DNA of 17,789 bases from an uncultured Collinsella sp. GTDB taxonomy: Bacteria; Actinomycetota; Coriobacteriia; Coriobacteriales; Coriobacteriaceae. The notes under the pieces were generated by a model. The model was not told where the DNA came from, did no database searches, and was given only the letters and a program-made list of their open reading frames with translations. Shown piece after piece: positions 1-7,331 of this stretch; position 1 is the stretch's first letter, and the number at the start of each line of letters is the position of its first letter. The stretch covers positions 1 through 17,789 of the forward strand of contig CABUDJ010000041.1 in NCBI GenBank assembly GCA_902490325.1. The letters run 5' to 3'. Made by a program: the position numbers and the translations under genes.

Positions 1-43
1 GGGCGGCGGGCGGAGCATGGCCACCGGACCCATCGAAACACAT
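1..43 (-). CDS. possible start of a gene running off the left edge
   Basis: On the minus strand an ATG at 43-41 opens a frame that stays open to the window edge and would encode MCFDGSGGHAPPAA. An AAGGA motif (complement of 53-57) lies nine bases upstream, a usable ribosome binding site. Only 14 codons are visible, so no family can be assigned. It follows the nickel transporter operon on the same strand, after the terminator hairpin at 66-105, with very little room for a promoter of its own. It could be a real downstream gene or a chance start. Confidence 0.3.
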   Translation of the reverse strand, partial: MCFDGSGGHAPPAA

Positions 44-65
44 CTCCACCGTTCCTTCAACTGGG

Positions 66-105
66 AAAACGGCGCCCCCGGACCCCAGGAGGGGCCGCGG
101 GGGCG
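66..105 (-). terminator. intrinsic terminator after nikO
   Basis: Read on the minus strand, CGCCCCCG (105-98) pairs with CGGGGGCG (80-73), extended by an inner GC-rich CCCC/GGGG stem around a four-base loop at 87-90. TTTT follows at 69-66 after three bases. It lies about 65 bases past the nikO stop and fits a Rho-independent terminator for the nikMQO operon, although the U run is short. Confidence 0.65.
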
Positions 106-169
106 TTCGGCTAACTGCGGGAACGGCCTATTTGCTCAATGTGTTCGGCTGAGATCGGAAATCAACCAA

Positions 170-964
170 CTAGTCCGTAGCACCGCTTTCGGTTCCATAC
201 GACGGCGAAGGTGCCTCGACCACATGGTGATATCGATCGATATAGATTGCACGGGCACCCAGGCGTCGCACCAAATCCTGGTGATGCGTGCTCATCAAGA
301 CCGTCTTACCCGCCGCGACGTAGGCCAGCAAGAAGTTGACCACGATGTCGCATGAATCCTCGTCAAGCCCATTGGTAGGCTCGTCAAGGACCAAGATATC
401 CGGGTTCATCGACACCACCGCAGCCAGCGCAACGCGCTTCTTTTGCCCACCCGAGAGCTGATAGGGAGAGGCGTCGGCAAGGTCGGCAACCTGAAACAGC
501 CCCATGGCATCGCGCACGCGGCGCTCGAGCTCGTCTGCCGGCAGTCCCATCTGCGCGGGACCAAAAGCAACTTCCTCGCCCACCGTAGCGCAGAACAGCT
601 GAGCATCGGCATTCTGGAACACAAAACCTACGCGCTGATGAAAACGCTGAGCGGCCGCGGAATCCTTTAGAAACGCCGCATCGATCACGTGCCCGTCAAA
701 CAGGTATGCCCCTGCGTCCGCGAGCTCAAGGCCGTTAATAAGGCGCATGATCGTCGTCTTGCCACAACCGTTGGGACCGAGCAGGGCAACGAGTTCACCA
801 CGATCGACCTGCAGCGAAACGCCATCGACAACCGTATGACCCGTATAGGAAAACACCACGTCGCGCAGCTCAATGAGCGGCGTGGTCTCGGCGCCAGCAG
901 CACCGCTCACGCCCATCGCGCCATTCGTATCGTTTGCCAAAACGTCGCCCTTCCCTATCCACAT
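170..964 (-). CDS. nikO: ECF-type nickel/cobalt transporter ATP-binding protein (NikO/CbiO)
   Basis: This is the ATPase subunit that powers metal uptake by the energy-coupling-factor transporter made with the two preceding genes; it acts on the cytoplasmic face of the membrane. Counting from ATG 964 (264 residues), the ABC motifs are all present: Walker A GPNGCGKT (63-70), Q-loop FQN (about 116-118), signature LSGGQ (170-174), Walker B ILVLDEP (190-196) and switch histidine in STHH (about 227). The frame is open further upstream to 1129, but that part overlaps nikQ and is not ABC-like. The start is uncertain. ATG 964 lies 20 bases after the nikQ stop but has no clear Shine-Dalgarno. A TTG at 940 has AAGGG seven bases upstream and would give 256 residues. 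CbiO (cobalt) is the alternative name; nickel is favoured by the operator upstream of the operon. Confidence 0.9.
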   Translation of the reverse strand: MWIGKGDVLANDTNGAMGVSGAAGAETTPLIELRDVVFSYTGHTVVDGVSLQVDRGELVALLGPNGCGKTTIMRLINGLELADAGAYLFDGHVIDAAFLKDSAAAQRFHQRVGFVFQNADAQLFCATVGEEVAFGPAQMGLPADELERRVRDAMGLFQVADLADASPYQLSGGQKKRVALAAVVSMNPDILVLDEPTNGLDEDSCDIVVNFLLAYVAAGKTVLMSTHHQDLVRRLGARAIYIDRYHHVVEAPSPSYGTESGATD

Positions 965-984
965 CGACGGCTCGACCGCCCGCG

Positions 985-1827
985 CTACAGCACTGCGCAC
1001 AACACGGCGAGCAGAACCACAACGGCTGCGTAAACGGCATCGCGCCAGCCAAACCCGGCGCGCGCGGGCGCCGGATACGCACCGGCAAAGCCGCGGCAAA
1101 GCATAGCCTCGTCCATCGCGCGACTGCATTCCATCGCCTTGATAAAGGTCATGCCCATGATACCCGCGATCGAATCGGTACGCGAAAATCCCTCAGGCGC
1201 ACGGCCAACACTGCGCAGCATGACCGATTCGCACAGATTGTGCGCCGTACGACCCAGCACCTCGATGTGCTTGAGCGCCATATCAAACGTAAAGATAACT
1301 TCGTCGGGTAGATGCAGCATCTTGAGCGCCGCCGACATGCGGCTCCAGGTGAGTGTCCACGAAACGCCCAGCACGAGCGACACGTTAATGAACGTCTTGA
1401 GCGCAATTTTGAGCATGGCGCCCGTAGCGGAAGCGCCCAGCAGCAGGGCAGGCAGCGCCAGAACCACTGCGAGCCCCGCAGCGCCAAGCGCCGGCACAAA
1501 GGTTGCCCGCAGCCCGCGTACGGGGCGCACGGCAACGAGCACCAGCGCGATAGCCGCCATCAACATGAGGTACAGCGGGCTCTGCGTCAGACACACGCAT
1601 AGAACGCAGACGAACATCCCCACCAGGCGCACCGGAGCCGAAACGCAAGAAAGGGCGCGGTCGACCATCGACCCGCCCTCGTGCGCGCCCCCACCCAGGC
1701 GAACCCGCTCAAGCAGGCTCGCCAGGTGCAGGACGTTCTTTTGCATCACACGATGCCGAGCCCCCACGGGCTCGTATCGCTCCTCGGCCGCAAGCCAGCT
1801 AGGCAGCTCGGCTATTGCCATGAGCAC
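985..1827 (-). CDS. nikQ: ECF-type nickel/cobalt transporter transmembrane protein (NikQ/CbiQ, EcfT family)
   Basis: Membrane coupling subunit (EcfT type), about 280 residues, that links the ATPase to the substrate-binding NikM. Several hydrophobic segments lie in the first half (LVGMFVCVLCVCL, LYLMLMAAIALVLVAV, AAGLAVVLALPALLLG) and another at the C-terminus (AVYAAVVVLLAVLCAVL). Two short Ala/Arg-Gly motifs typical of EcfT coupling helices can be picked out: the RSVGR region and CRGF. The start is either GTG 1827 or ATG 1821; an AAGGA motif lies 5 or 11 bases upstream respectively, so GTG has the better spacing. Either start lies inside the end of nikM (stop at 1799), which implies translational coupling. 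The stop at 985 is followed closely by nikO. Confidence 0.85.
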   Translation of the reverse strand: MLMAIAELPSWLAAEERYEPVGARHRVMQKNVLHLASLLERVRLGGGAHEGGSMVDRALSCVSAPVRLVGMFVCVLCVCLTQSPLYLMLMAAIALVLVAVRPVRGLRATFVPALGAAGLAVVLALPALLLGASATGAMLKIALKTFINVSLVLGVSWTLTWSRMSAALKMLHLPDEVIFTFDMALKHIEVLGRTAHNLCESVMLRSVGRAPEGFSRTDSIAGIMGMTFIKAMECSRAMDEAMLCRGFAGAYPAPARAGFGWRDAVYAAVVVLLAVLCAVL

Positions 1828-2884
1828 CGCTTTCCTTAACCGTCAGCGAGATCAGACGGAATGCGATGGTGAGCACCGCCACGCCAATCACGCCGGACAG
1901 GATATACATGGCAGCCTGACCGGCAAAGCCAAGACCCTGCTCCTCGGAATAGGCCTGCAGGTAATCACCCGTAGGCAGAGCGTCGGCAAAGGTCGGGGTA
2001 TCAAGGCCGACCGAAGCCTGCAGACTGTCGTCACCAGCCTCCTGAACGGCGGTCGCGGCGCCCTCGGCGTCCCACTCGCCCCATGCGTCACCTGTGGCAA
2101 GCAAGCCGAGCGGCGTAGCCACGACAAGCACGGCAACCAAGATGAGCGTGGGGACCAGCGAGGTCTTCTCGGCAGCAACGCCCTCGGCAGTAAGCTGGCC
2201 ATCGACGGCCTCGGGCCCGACGATAACGCTCGGCGCCGTCTTCTTAATGAAACCGTAGATGGCGGCCGTCGCCACGCCCTCGATCACGCCGGCAACCAGC
2301 ATATGCGGGATCAACATGGCCGGAATAGCCACGGAAAGCGGGAAGGGGCAGTACAGCGGCGCGCCCGAAGCGTTGGTAAAGAGCATCGGCTGAATACCAA
2401 ACTCGATTGCCGCGCACAGGGCTGCCAGGCACAGGCCGACCCAACCGCTCACGACGGCAGAAACCGAGGTGCCCCAGCTCTTGTCGTGCAGGCGGCTGTT
2501 GAGCGCACGGAACACGATAGCAGCGACAAACGGCAGCACAAAGGCCATGTTAAAGCAGTTGGCGCCAAACGACAGAACGCCGCCGTCGCCAAACAGCAGC
2601 GCCTGCAGCGCCAGCGCAACCGAGACAGCGATAGCCGCGGCCTCGGGGCCTAGCAGCAGCGCAATGAGCGCGCCGCCGACGGCGTGACCTGTGGTGCCGC
2701 CGGGCAGCGGCACATTGAACATCATAAGCAGGAAGGAGAACGCGGCGCAGATGCCCAGGAAAGCCATGTGCTCGCGATCGAGCGTGGCGCGCACTTTCTT
2801 GATGCAGTGAACCCAAACAGGCACCATCGCCACTGCCATGACGGCATCGGTCTGCGGGGACAGGTAGTTATCTGGAATGTGCAT
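1799..2884 (-). CDS. nikM: ECF-type nickel/cobalt transporter substrate-binding protein with fused NikN-like domain (NikMN/CbiM)
   Basis: Substrate-capture membrane subunit of the metal ECF transporter, 361 residues. The N-terminus MHIPDNYLSP matches the CbiM/NikM hallmark in which the processed N-terminus and His2 bind the metal; a further histidine sits at residue 67 (PGGTTGHAVGG), the position known as the metal ligand in NikM. About seven hydrophobic segments span residues 10-220. The extra C-terminal part (PLGLLATGDAWGEW near 255-270, then a last helix AAMYILSGVIGVAVLTIAF) looks like a fused NikN-type domain, which explains the length compared with about 220-250 for a lone CbiM. ATG 2884 has GGGAGG (complement of 2890-2895) five bases upstream. 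First gene of the operon; the inverted repeat at 2942-2969 probably controls it. Cobalt specificity cannot be excluded from sequence alone. Confidence 0.9.
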   Translation of the reverse strand: MHIPDNYLSPQTDAVMAVAMVPVWVHCIKKVRATLDREHMAFLGICAAFSFLLMMFNVPLPGGTTGHAVGGALIALLLGPEAAAIAVSVALALQALLFGDGGVLSFGANCFNMAFVLPFVAAIVFRALNSRLHDKSWGTSVSAVVSGWVGLCLAALCAAIEFGIQPMLFTNASGAPLYCPFPLSVAIPAMLIPHMLVAGVIEGVATAAIYGFIKKTAPSVIVGPEAVDGQLTAEGVAAEKTSLVPTLILVAVLVVATPLGLLATGDAWGEWDAEGAATAVQEAGDDSLQASVGLDTPTFADALPTGDYLQAYSEEQGLGFAGQAAMYILSGVIGVAVLTIAFRLISLTVKESGAHGNSRAA

Positions 2885-2941
2885 ATACGCCTCCCGGTTG
2901 CCGGCACATGGGATTGCAGCGCCGCTTGAACCATTTCATCA

Positions 2942-2969
2942 GTGTTACGAGCTAGATGATTCGTAACAC
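2942..2969 (-). promoter_or_regulatory. NikR-like operator upstream of nikM
   Basis: GTGTTACGA (2942-2950) and TCGTAACAC (2961-2969) form a perfect 9-10-9 inverted repeat centred about 70 bases before the nikM start. Written as GTGTTAC-N14-GTAACAC it has the layout of NikR operators (two half-sites spanning about 28 bp) and agrees with a GTGTTAC-type half-site I recall for some non-enteric NikR proteins. Position and shape suit nickel-dependent repression of the transporter. No nikR gene lies in the window. Confidence 0.7.
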
Positions 2970-2988
2970 GCCGCAGGCTATGATAGCA
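2959..2988 (-). promoter_or_regulatory. possible promoter of the nikMQO operon
   Basis: On the minus strand TTGCTA (2988-2983) is followed after 18 bases by TACGAA, a weak -35/-10 pair. The -10 box would fall inside the operator half-site nearest to pheT, so a bound repressor would block it. A short perfect repeat GCTAT-G-ATAGC (2977-2987) also lies here. The boxes match the consensus only partly, so this is tentative. Confidence 0.3.
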
Positions 2989-3025
2989 AAACGGCGCGCC
3001 GCCACAAAAGCAGCACGCCGTTTTG
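2987..3025 (-). terminator. terminator hairpin after pheT
   Basis: CAAAACGGCG (2987-2996) and CGCCGTTTTG (3016-3025) are perfect inverted arms around a 19-base loop. Read on the minus strand the stem ends in a T-rich stretch, as expected of a Rho-independent terminator for the pheST operon, whose last stop is about 110 bases upstream. The symmetry would let it act on both strands. It also insulates the nik operon promoter that follows. Confidence 0.6.
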
Positions 3026-3134
3026 TAATGCGCGTGTCATATATGCAGGGTCAGCGATGCCTTATTCCGAACACCGCGGTCGCGCAGAGCTCCGCAGCAA
3101 CCGCCATCAGGCCCTACGCCCCCCATCGCAAGCC

Positions 3135-5588
3135 CTAGCCGCGGACCTCGCCGTTTACGCCTTTGCATACCTTGGTGACAATCTTCTGGTGCGCTTTCTC
3201 GACCTCTTCGCTGGTAAGCGTGTGGTCGTCGGAGCGATACGTAAGCGCAAAGGCCATGGACTTTTTGCCCGCTCCGATGCGGATGGGATCGCGGTAGACG
3301 TCGAACAGGCGCACGCCCTCGAGCAACTTACCGCCGGCGCTCGTAATGCGGCGCTCAAGATCCTCACAGGTCACGGAGTTGTCAACCACAATGGCAAGGT
3401 CGTGCTCAACGGCCGGGTACTGCGAGAACTCACGGTAGTTCTCCTGGTTGCGGGCGCCCTTGATCAGCTTGTCCAAGTCGAGCTCAAAGGCAACGACGAC
3501 CTCATCGATGCCCATCGCCTCGCGCGCCTCGGGGTGAATCTCGCCGACCCAGCCCAGCACGGTTCCGCCGGACAGAACCTCGGCCGCACGACCCGGCTGC
3601 AAGAAAGCGTAGCCCTCGCCCTCGACGGGACGGAAGCGAACCTTCTCGATGCGCAGCTGGGCGAGCAGCTCCTCGACAATGCCCTTGCCAAAGAAGAAAC
3701 GCAGCTTGCGGTACTTCATGTTCCAGGACTGCTCGCTCCACTGGCCCGAGAGCACACCCGCCACGGACTTGGTCTCCTTGGGCAGGCTGGCGTTCTCGCG
3801 ACCGTGGAACAAGCTGCCGACCTCGTACAGGTGCACATTGGGCGTACCGTGCGCCTCGTTGTAGGCCACGGACTGCAGCAGGCCCGGCAACAGCGAACGA
3901 CGCATCTCGGTCTGCTCGGCTACCAGCGGGTTCATGAGCACCACGGGGCAACCGCGACCCTCGGTGGACATACCGATCTTCTCCAGGTCGCCCGGGGCGG
4001 CAAAGCCGAAAGTCGTGGTCTCGTTGAGGCCGCAGGCGCGCAGGATCTCGCCGACCTTGCGGGTGAGCTTCTGCTCGCGGGTCAGGCCGCCGATGTGGTT
4101 CTTGGCAGCCGGGATGGTCGCCGTCACACGGCCCATGCCCCACAGGCGCAGGACCTCCTCAATCAGATCAATCTCGCGCGGCAGGTCGGGGCGGAAGCTC
4201 GGCGGGGTGACCATGAAGTCATCGCCGTCGCGCTCGACGGTGCAGCCCAGGCGGGTGAGCGAACGCTCGATAAACTCGGGCTCGATGTCGGCACCGCAGA
4301 TGGCATGCACGCGGGCCAGGCGCAGCTTGATGCTGTCGATAGTCTTGGGCGCAGGGAAAACGTCGACATAGCCGGGAGCAACCTCGCCGCCGGCGATCTC
4401 CTCGATGAGCGCGCAGGTAACGTTGGCGACGTCCACGCAGCCGGTCTCGTCAACCTGGCGCTCAAAGCGAATGGAGGCGTCGGAGATCAGCGACAGGTCG
4501 CGGCTGGTGTGCGAGGTGCGACCGGCGTTGAAGCAGGCGCTCTCGACCATCACGTCGACGGTGTCGTCCTCGATCTCGGAATCCATGCCGCCCATAACGC
4601 CGGCCAGAGCCACAGGGCGCTCGCCGTCGGTGATAAGGCCCATGCCGGCGTCGAGCGTGCGCTCCTCGCCGTCGAGCGTCGTGAACTTCTCATCCTGCTG
4701 GGCGGCGCGGACCACCACGCGACGGCGGCCATCGCGCTCGGCAAAGGTGTCCAGGTCAAAGGCGTGCAGCGGCTGACCGGTGAGCATCATCACGTAGTTG
4801 GTAATATCGACAATGTTGTTGTGCGGGCGCACGCCCAGGGCGTTGAGGCGCTTGACCATCCAGTCGGGCGAGGGGCCGACCTTCACATTGCGCACGATGC
4901 GAGCGACATAGCGGTCGCACAGGCCCTCGTCGGCAATCTCGACCGAAAGCTCGTCGTCGGTCGCGCGGCCAGTCTCGGCCTTGATGACGGGCAGCTCAAC
5001 GTGGAAATCGCGGTCGAAAATGGCGCCGGTCTCGCGGGCCATGCCGATCATGGACAGGCAGTCGGGGCGGTTGGGCGTAATCTCGCAGTCGAGCACGGTG
5101 TCGCTCGAGCCCACGTACTCGGCAAACGGCATGCCGCAGGGCGTATCCTCGGGCAGGATCATAATGCCGGAGTGGTCACCGCCCAGACCGAGCTCGCGCG
5201 CGGAGCAGTTCATGCCCATGGACACGACGCCGCGAAGCTTGCTCTTCTTGATCTTGACGTCGCCGGGAAGCACTGCGCCAATCATGGCCGTGACGATGTG
5301 GTCGCCGGCCTCGAAGTTCTGCGCGCCGCAGACGATCTGCAGCGGGGCGGGGTTGCCGTCGGCGTCGAGGTTCTTGTCGCCCACATCGACCGAGCACACA
5401 TACATGTGGTCGCTATCGGGGTGCGGGGTCTTGGTGAGTACCTTGGCGGTCACCACGTGGTCGAAGGACTCGCCCACGGTGTCGATCGCCTCGACCTCGG
5501 TGCCGGTACGGATATATTCGTCCGAAAGGGTCTTGGGATCCTCCGGAATATCGATCATGGTCTTGAGCCAGTCGTAAGAAACGCGCAT
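3135..5588 (-). CDS. pheT: phenylalanyl-tRNA synthetase beta subunit
   Basis: Beta subunit (817 residues, usual length about 800) of the cytoplasmic alpha2-beta2 enzyme that charges tRNA-Phe; it carries tRNA-binding and editing domains. It opens with MRVSYDWLKTMIDIPEDP. The EMAP-like tRNA-binding domain spans about 43-157 (KTPHPDSDHMYVCSVDVG, MNCSARELGLGGDHSGIM). The B3/B4 editing region follows (about 215-395; RPHNNIVDITNYVMMLTGQP, HAFDLDTF). The B5 domain lies near 405-480, the catalytic-like core after that (HLYEVGSLFHGRE), and the ferredoxin-fold anticodon-binding domain at the end (about 724-815; QYPAVEHDLAIVVD to SMAFALTYRSDDHTLT). AGGAG lies about seven bases before ATG 5588. It is separated from pheS by 163 bases containing a large palindrome. 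A long open frame on the opposite strand over this gene is a GC-bias shadow. Confidence 0.97.
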   Translation of the reverse strand: MRVSYDWLKTMIDIPEDPKTLSDEYIRTGTEVEAIDTVGESFDHVVTAKVLTKTPHPDSDHMYVCSVDVGDKNLDADGNPAPLQIVCGAQNFEAGDHIVTAMIGAVLPGDVKIKKSKLRGVVSMGMNCSARELGLGGDHSGIMILPEDTPCGMPFAEYVGSSDTVLDCEITPNRPDCLSMIGMARETGAIFDRDFHVELPVIKAETGRATDDELSVEIADEGLCDRYVARIVRNVKVGPSPDWMVKRLNALGVRPHNNIVDITNYVMMLTGQPLHAFDLDTFAERDGRRRVVVRAAQQDEKFTTLDGEERTLDAGMGLITDGERPVALAGVMGGMDSEIEDDTVDVMVESACFNAGRTSHTSRDLSLISDASIRFERQVDETGCVDVANVTCALIEEIAGGEVAPGYVDVFPAPKTIDSIKLRLARVHAICGADIEPEFIERSLTRLGCTVERDGDDFMVTPPSFRPDLPREIDLIEEVLRLWGMGRVTATIPAAKNHIGGLTREQKLTRKVGEILRACGLNETTTFGFAAPGDLEKIGMSTEGRGCPVVLMNPLVAEQTEMRRSLLPGLLQSVAYNEAHGTPNVHLYEVGSLFHGRENASLPKETKSVAGVLSGQWSEQSWNMKYRKLRFFFGKGIVEELLAQLRIEKVRFRPVEGEGYAFLQPGRAAEVLSGGTVLGWVGEIHPEAREAMGIDEVVVAFELDLDKLIKGARNQENYREFSQYPAVEHDLAIVVDNSVTCEDLERRITSAGGKLLEGVRLFDVYRDPIRIGAGKKSMAFALTYRSDDHTLTSEEVEKAHQKIVTKVCKGVNGEVRG

Positions 5589-5648
5589 GTAGCTCTCCTA
5601 GTTCTTAATCTCCGCATAGGGAGGAAATATCAAATGAAGACGTTCGCC

Positions 5649-5755
5649 TTAGGGTTGTCCAGGTGCCCCAGGTTGGCGTGAAAGAGGAGCGACGCGTACT
5701 AAAGGTACGCGAGCGACGGTTTGAACGCCAAGATGGGGTGCCTGGGCAAGCCTAA
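5649..5755. repeat. large imperfect palindrome between pheS and pheT
   Basis: Arms at 5649-5679 and 5725-5755, each 31 bases, match as inverted copies at 25 positions; three of the six differences would still allow G-U pairing on the transcript. Inside lies a second perfect inverted repeat GCGTAC (5694-5699) / GTACGC (5705-5710) around TAAAG, plus two direct copies of GAGCGAC (5687-5693, 5711-5717). The whole 107 bp could fold into one long hairpin. The pheS stop codon (5754-5752) lies inside the outer arm. This could be a dispersed intergenic repeat, an RNA processing or stability element, or a partial terminator; the absence of a T run right after the stem argues against a simple intrinsic terminator. 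No second copy was seen in this window. Confidence 0.8.
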
Positions 5756-6828
5756 AATTGGTTCAGGAAGCGCATATCGCCTGTCATGAGCGTTCTGAGG
5801 TCGGGCAGGTCGTAGCGCAGTGCCGCGACGCGCTCGGCGCCAATACCAAAGGCGAAGCCGGTGTACTTCTCGGGGTCGATGCCGCAGTTGATCAGGACGT
5901 TGGGATCGACCATGCCGCAGCCCAGGATCTCGATCCAGCCGCTGTGCTTGCAGAAGTTGCAGCCCTTGCCGCCACACACATGGCAGCTCACGTCCACCTC
6001 GCAACTCGGCTCGGTGAAGGGGAAGAAGTGCGGGCGGTAACGCGTCTTGCGGTCCTCGCCAAACATGCACTTAACAAAGTAGTCGAGCGTGCCCTTGAGG
6101 TCGCCAAAGGTGATGCCCTCGTCGACGACCAGACCCTCGATCTGGTTGAACTGCGGCAGGTGGCAGGCGTCGGCCGTGTCGGGACGGTAGACGGTACCCG
6201 GGCAGATCATGTAGATGGGCGGCTTTTGCGACTCCATGGTGTGGATCTGTACGCCCGAGGTCTGGGTGCGCAGGAGCACGTCGGACTCGCCGTGGGCGTG
6301 TGCCTCGGGATGAGCGAGGCTGCCGGGGTTGTTGTCGACCACGTAGAAGGTATCGCGGGCCGAGCGGCTCGGATGATCCATGGGGGCGTTGAGCGCAGTG
6401 AAGTTGTAGTAGGAGGTGTCGACCATGGGGCCGGACTCGACGGTGTAGCCGATGCCGCAGAAGATGTCCTCGGCCTCCTCGATGATCTGCTTAATCAGGT
6501 GCTGGTGACCGATCTGCGGACGGATGCCCGGCAGCGTGATATCGACGGCCTCGTGCTCGAGCGCGTGCTTGAGGGCGGCGGCCTTCATCTCGGTCGTGCG
6601 CTCGTCGAGCATGCCCTCGATCAGCTGACGCATCTCGTTGGCGCGCTTGCCCATGACGGGGCGATCCTCGGGGGCGAGCTTGCCCATCATGCGCATCAGG
6701 CCGGTGATGCGACCCTTGCGGCCGAGCAGCTCAATGCGTGCGGCCTCGAGCTTGGCGGCGTCGTCGGCGCCGGCGATGAGCTCCTTGGCCTCTTCCTCGA
6801 GTTTGACCAGATCATCAATCAGACTCAT
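5752..6828 (-). CDS. pheS: phenylalanyl-tRNA synthetase alpha subunit
   Basis: Catalytic alpha subunit (358 residues) of phenylalanyl-tRNA synthetase, a class II enzyme. An N-terminal coiled-coil arm (about 1-90; MSLIDDLVKLEEEAKELIAG) is followed by the catalytic core: motif 1 region GHQHLIKQIIEEAEDIFCGIGY, GPMVDTSYYNFTALN, motif 2 GTVYRPDTADACHLPQFNQ, the FFPFTEPSCEVDV strand, and motif 3 GFAFGIGAERVAAL. A cysteine-rich insert (CHVCGGKGCNFCKHSGW) precedes GCGMVDPNV, as in many bacterial PheS. ATG 6828 is chosen because the core homology begins here and AGGGAAG lies close upstream; the frame stays open to 6939, but that part is T-box leader. It is the first gene of pheST, controlled by the T-box upstream. 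Confidence 0.97.
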   Translation of the reverse strand: MSLIDDLVKLEEEAKELIAGADDAAKLEAARIELLGRKGRITGLMRMMGKLAPEDRPVMGKRANEMRQLIEGMLDERTTEMKAAALKHALEHEAVDITLPGIRPQIGHQHLIKQIIEEAEDIFCGIGYTVESGPMVDTSYYNFTALNAPMDHPSRSARDTFYVVDNNPGSLAHPEAHAHGESDVLLRTQTSGVQIHTMESQKPPIYMICPGTVYRPDTADACHLPQFNQIEGLVVDEGITFGDLKGTLDYFVKCMFGEDRKTRYRPHFFPFTEPSCEVDVSCHVCGGKGCNFCKHSGWIEILGCGMVDPNVLINCGIDPEKYTGFAFGIGAERVAALRYDLPDLRTLMTGDMRFLNQF

Positions 6829-6913
6829 GTCTTCCCTTTCGTCTCTCGCGCATCCACTTGTCGCGGCGGCTGAAGCCATGCGACGCTGCGGATGTGCGGC
6901 CCGGTTCGGTAAC

Positions 6914-6952
6914 AAAAAACCGCCCTCGGGCATGTGCATTGCCCAAGGACGG
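6914..6952 (-). terminator. T-box regulated terminator before pheS
   Basis: On the minus strand CCGTCCTTGGGCA (6952-6940) pairs with TGCCCGAGGGCGG (6932-6920), apart from G-U-type mismatches, and TTTTTT follows at once. It overlaps the region next to the T-box motif, so antiterminator and terminator are mutually exclusive. About 85 bases separate it from the pheS start. Confidence 0.85.
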
Positions 6953-7190
6953 TTGAATTCCGCGGTACCACCTTGTTTGACCCGGCGGATGTCTGGCCCG
7001 CCGTGCCCACTCTGCGCCCCTTGTCGCGAGGCTCACGGCTTCCCTACTGGGGCTTCGCCGCCGCTGGCCGCGCGCCCGTTGAGGTCGCTGCTCGGGAGTG
7101 AACGCTTGGCCCTTGCCACCGCAGGAAGGCTTGCAGCCCATGACCTTCCCTCTCTTGCCGGCGACGCGGCGGGCAAAACCCTCTCCGTCA
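6914..7190 (-). ncRNA. T-box leader (tRNA-Phe responsive) of pheST
   Basis: This untranslated leader senses uncharged tRNA-Phe and decides between termination and readthrough into pheS. The T-box signature GGTGGTACCGCGG is present on the minus strand around 6975-6963 and would pair with the tRNA 3' end. After it, arms 6952-6940 and 6932-6920 form a terminator stem followed by six T (6919-6914). Upstream parts fit the stem I and stem II regions: an AGAGAGGGAAGG segment with matching CCTTCC near 7153-7125, a candidate specifier UUC at 7102-7100 inside AAGCGTTCACTCC, and a CAGTAGGGAAGCCGTGAGCC segment near 7049-7030. UUC is a phenylalanine codon, matching the downstream genes. Outer boundaries are approximate. 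Confidence 0.9.
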
Positions 7191-7331
7191 ACGCATTGGG
7201 CTATAGGATAACACATTCTGCGCGTGCATCGCCGCGTTCCGTTTTGTTCGCGCTGGGTACAAAGCAGGTAGCTGTGCAAACTGGCTGCGCGTCCACCTTG
7301 GACGGGCGGCCTGCGAGATTAAGGATATGGT

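Noticed and set aside
3057..5681. 874-residue open frame on the plus strand over pheT
   Set aside because: It lies antisense to the well-supported pheT and has the repetitive Ala/Leu/Gly/His/Val make-up of a GC-bias shadow frame, with no recognisable domain.
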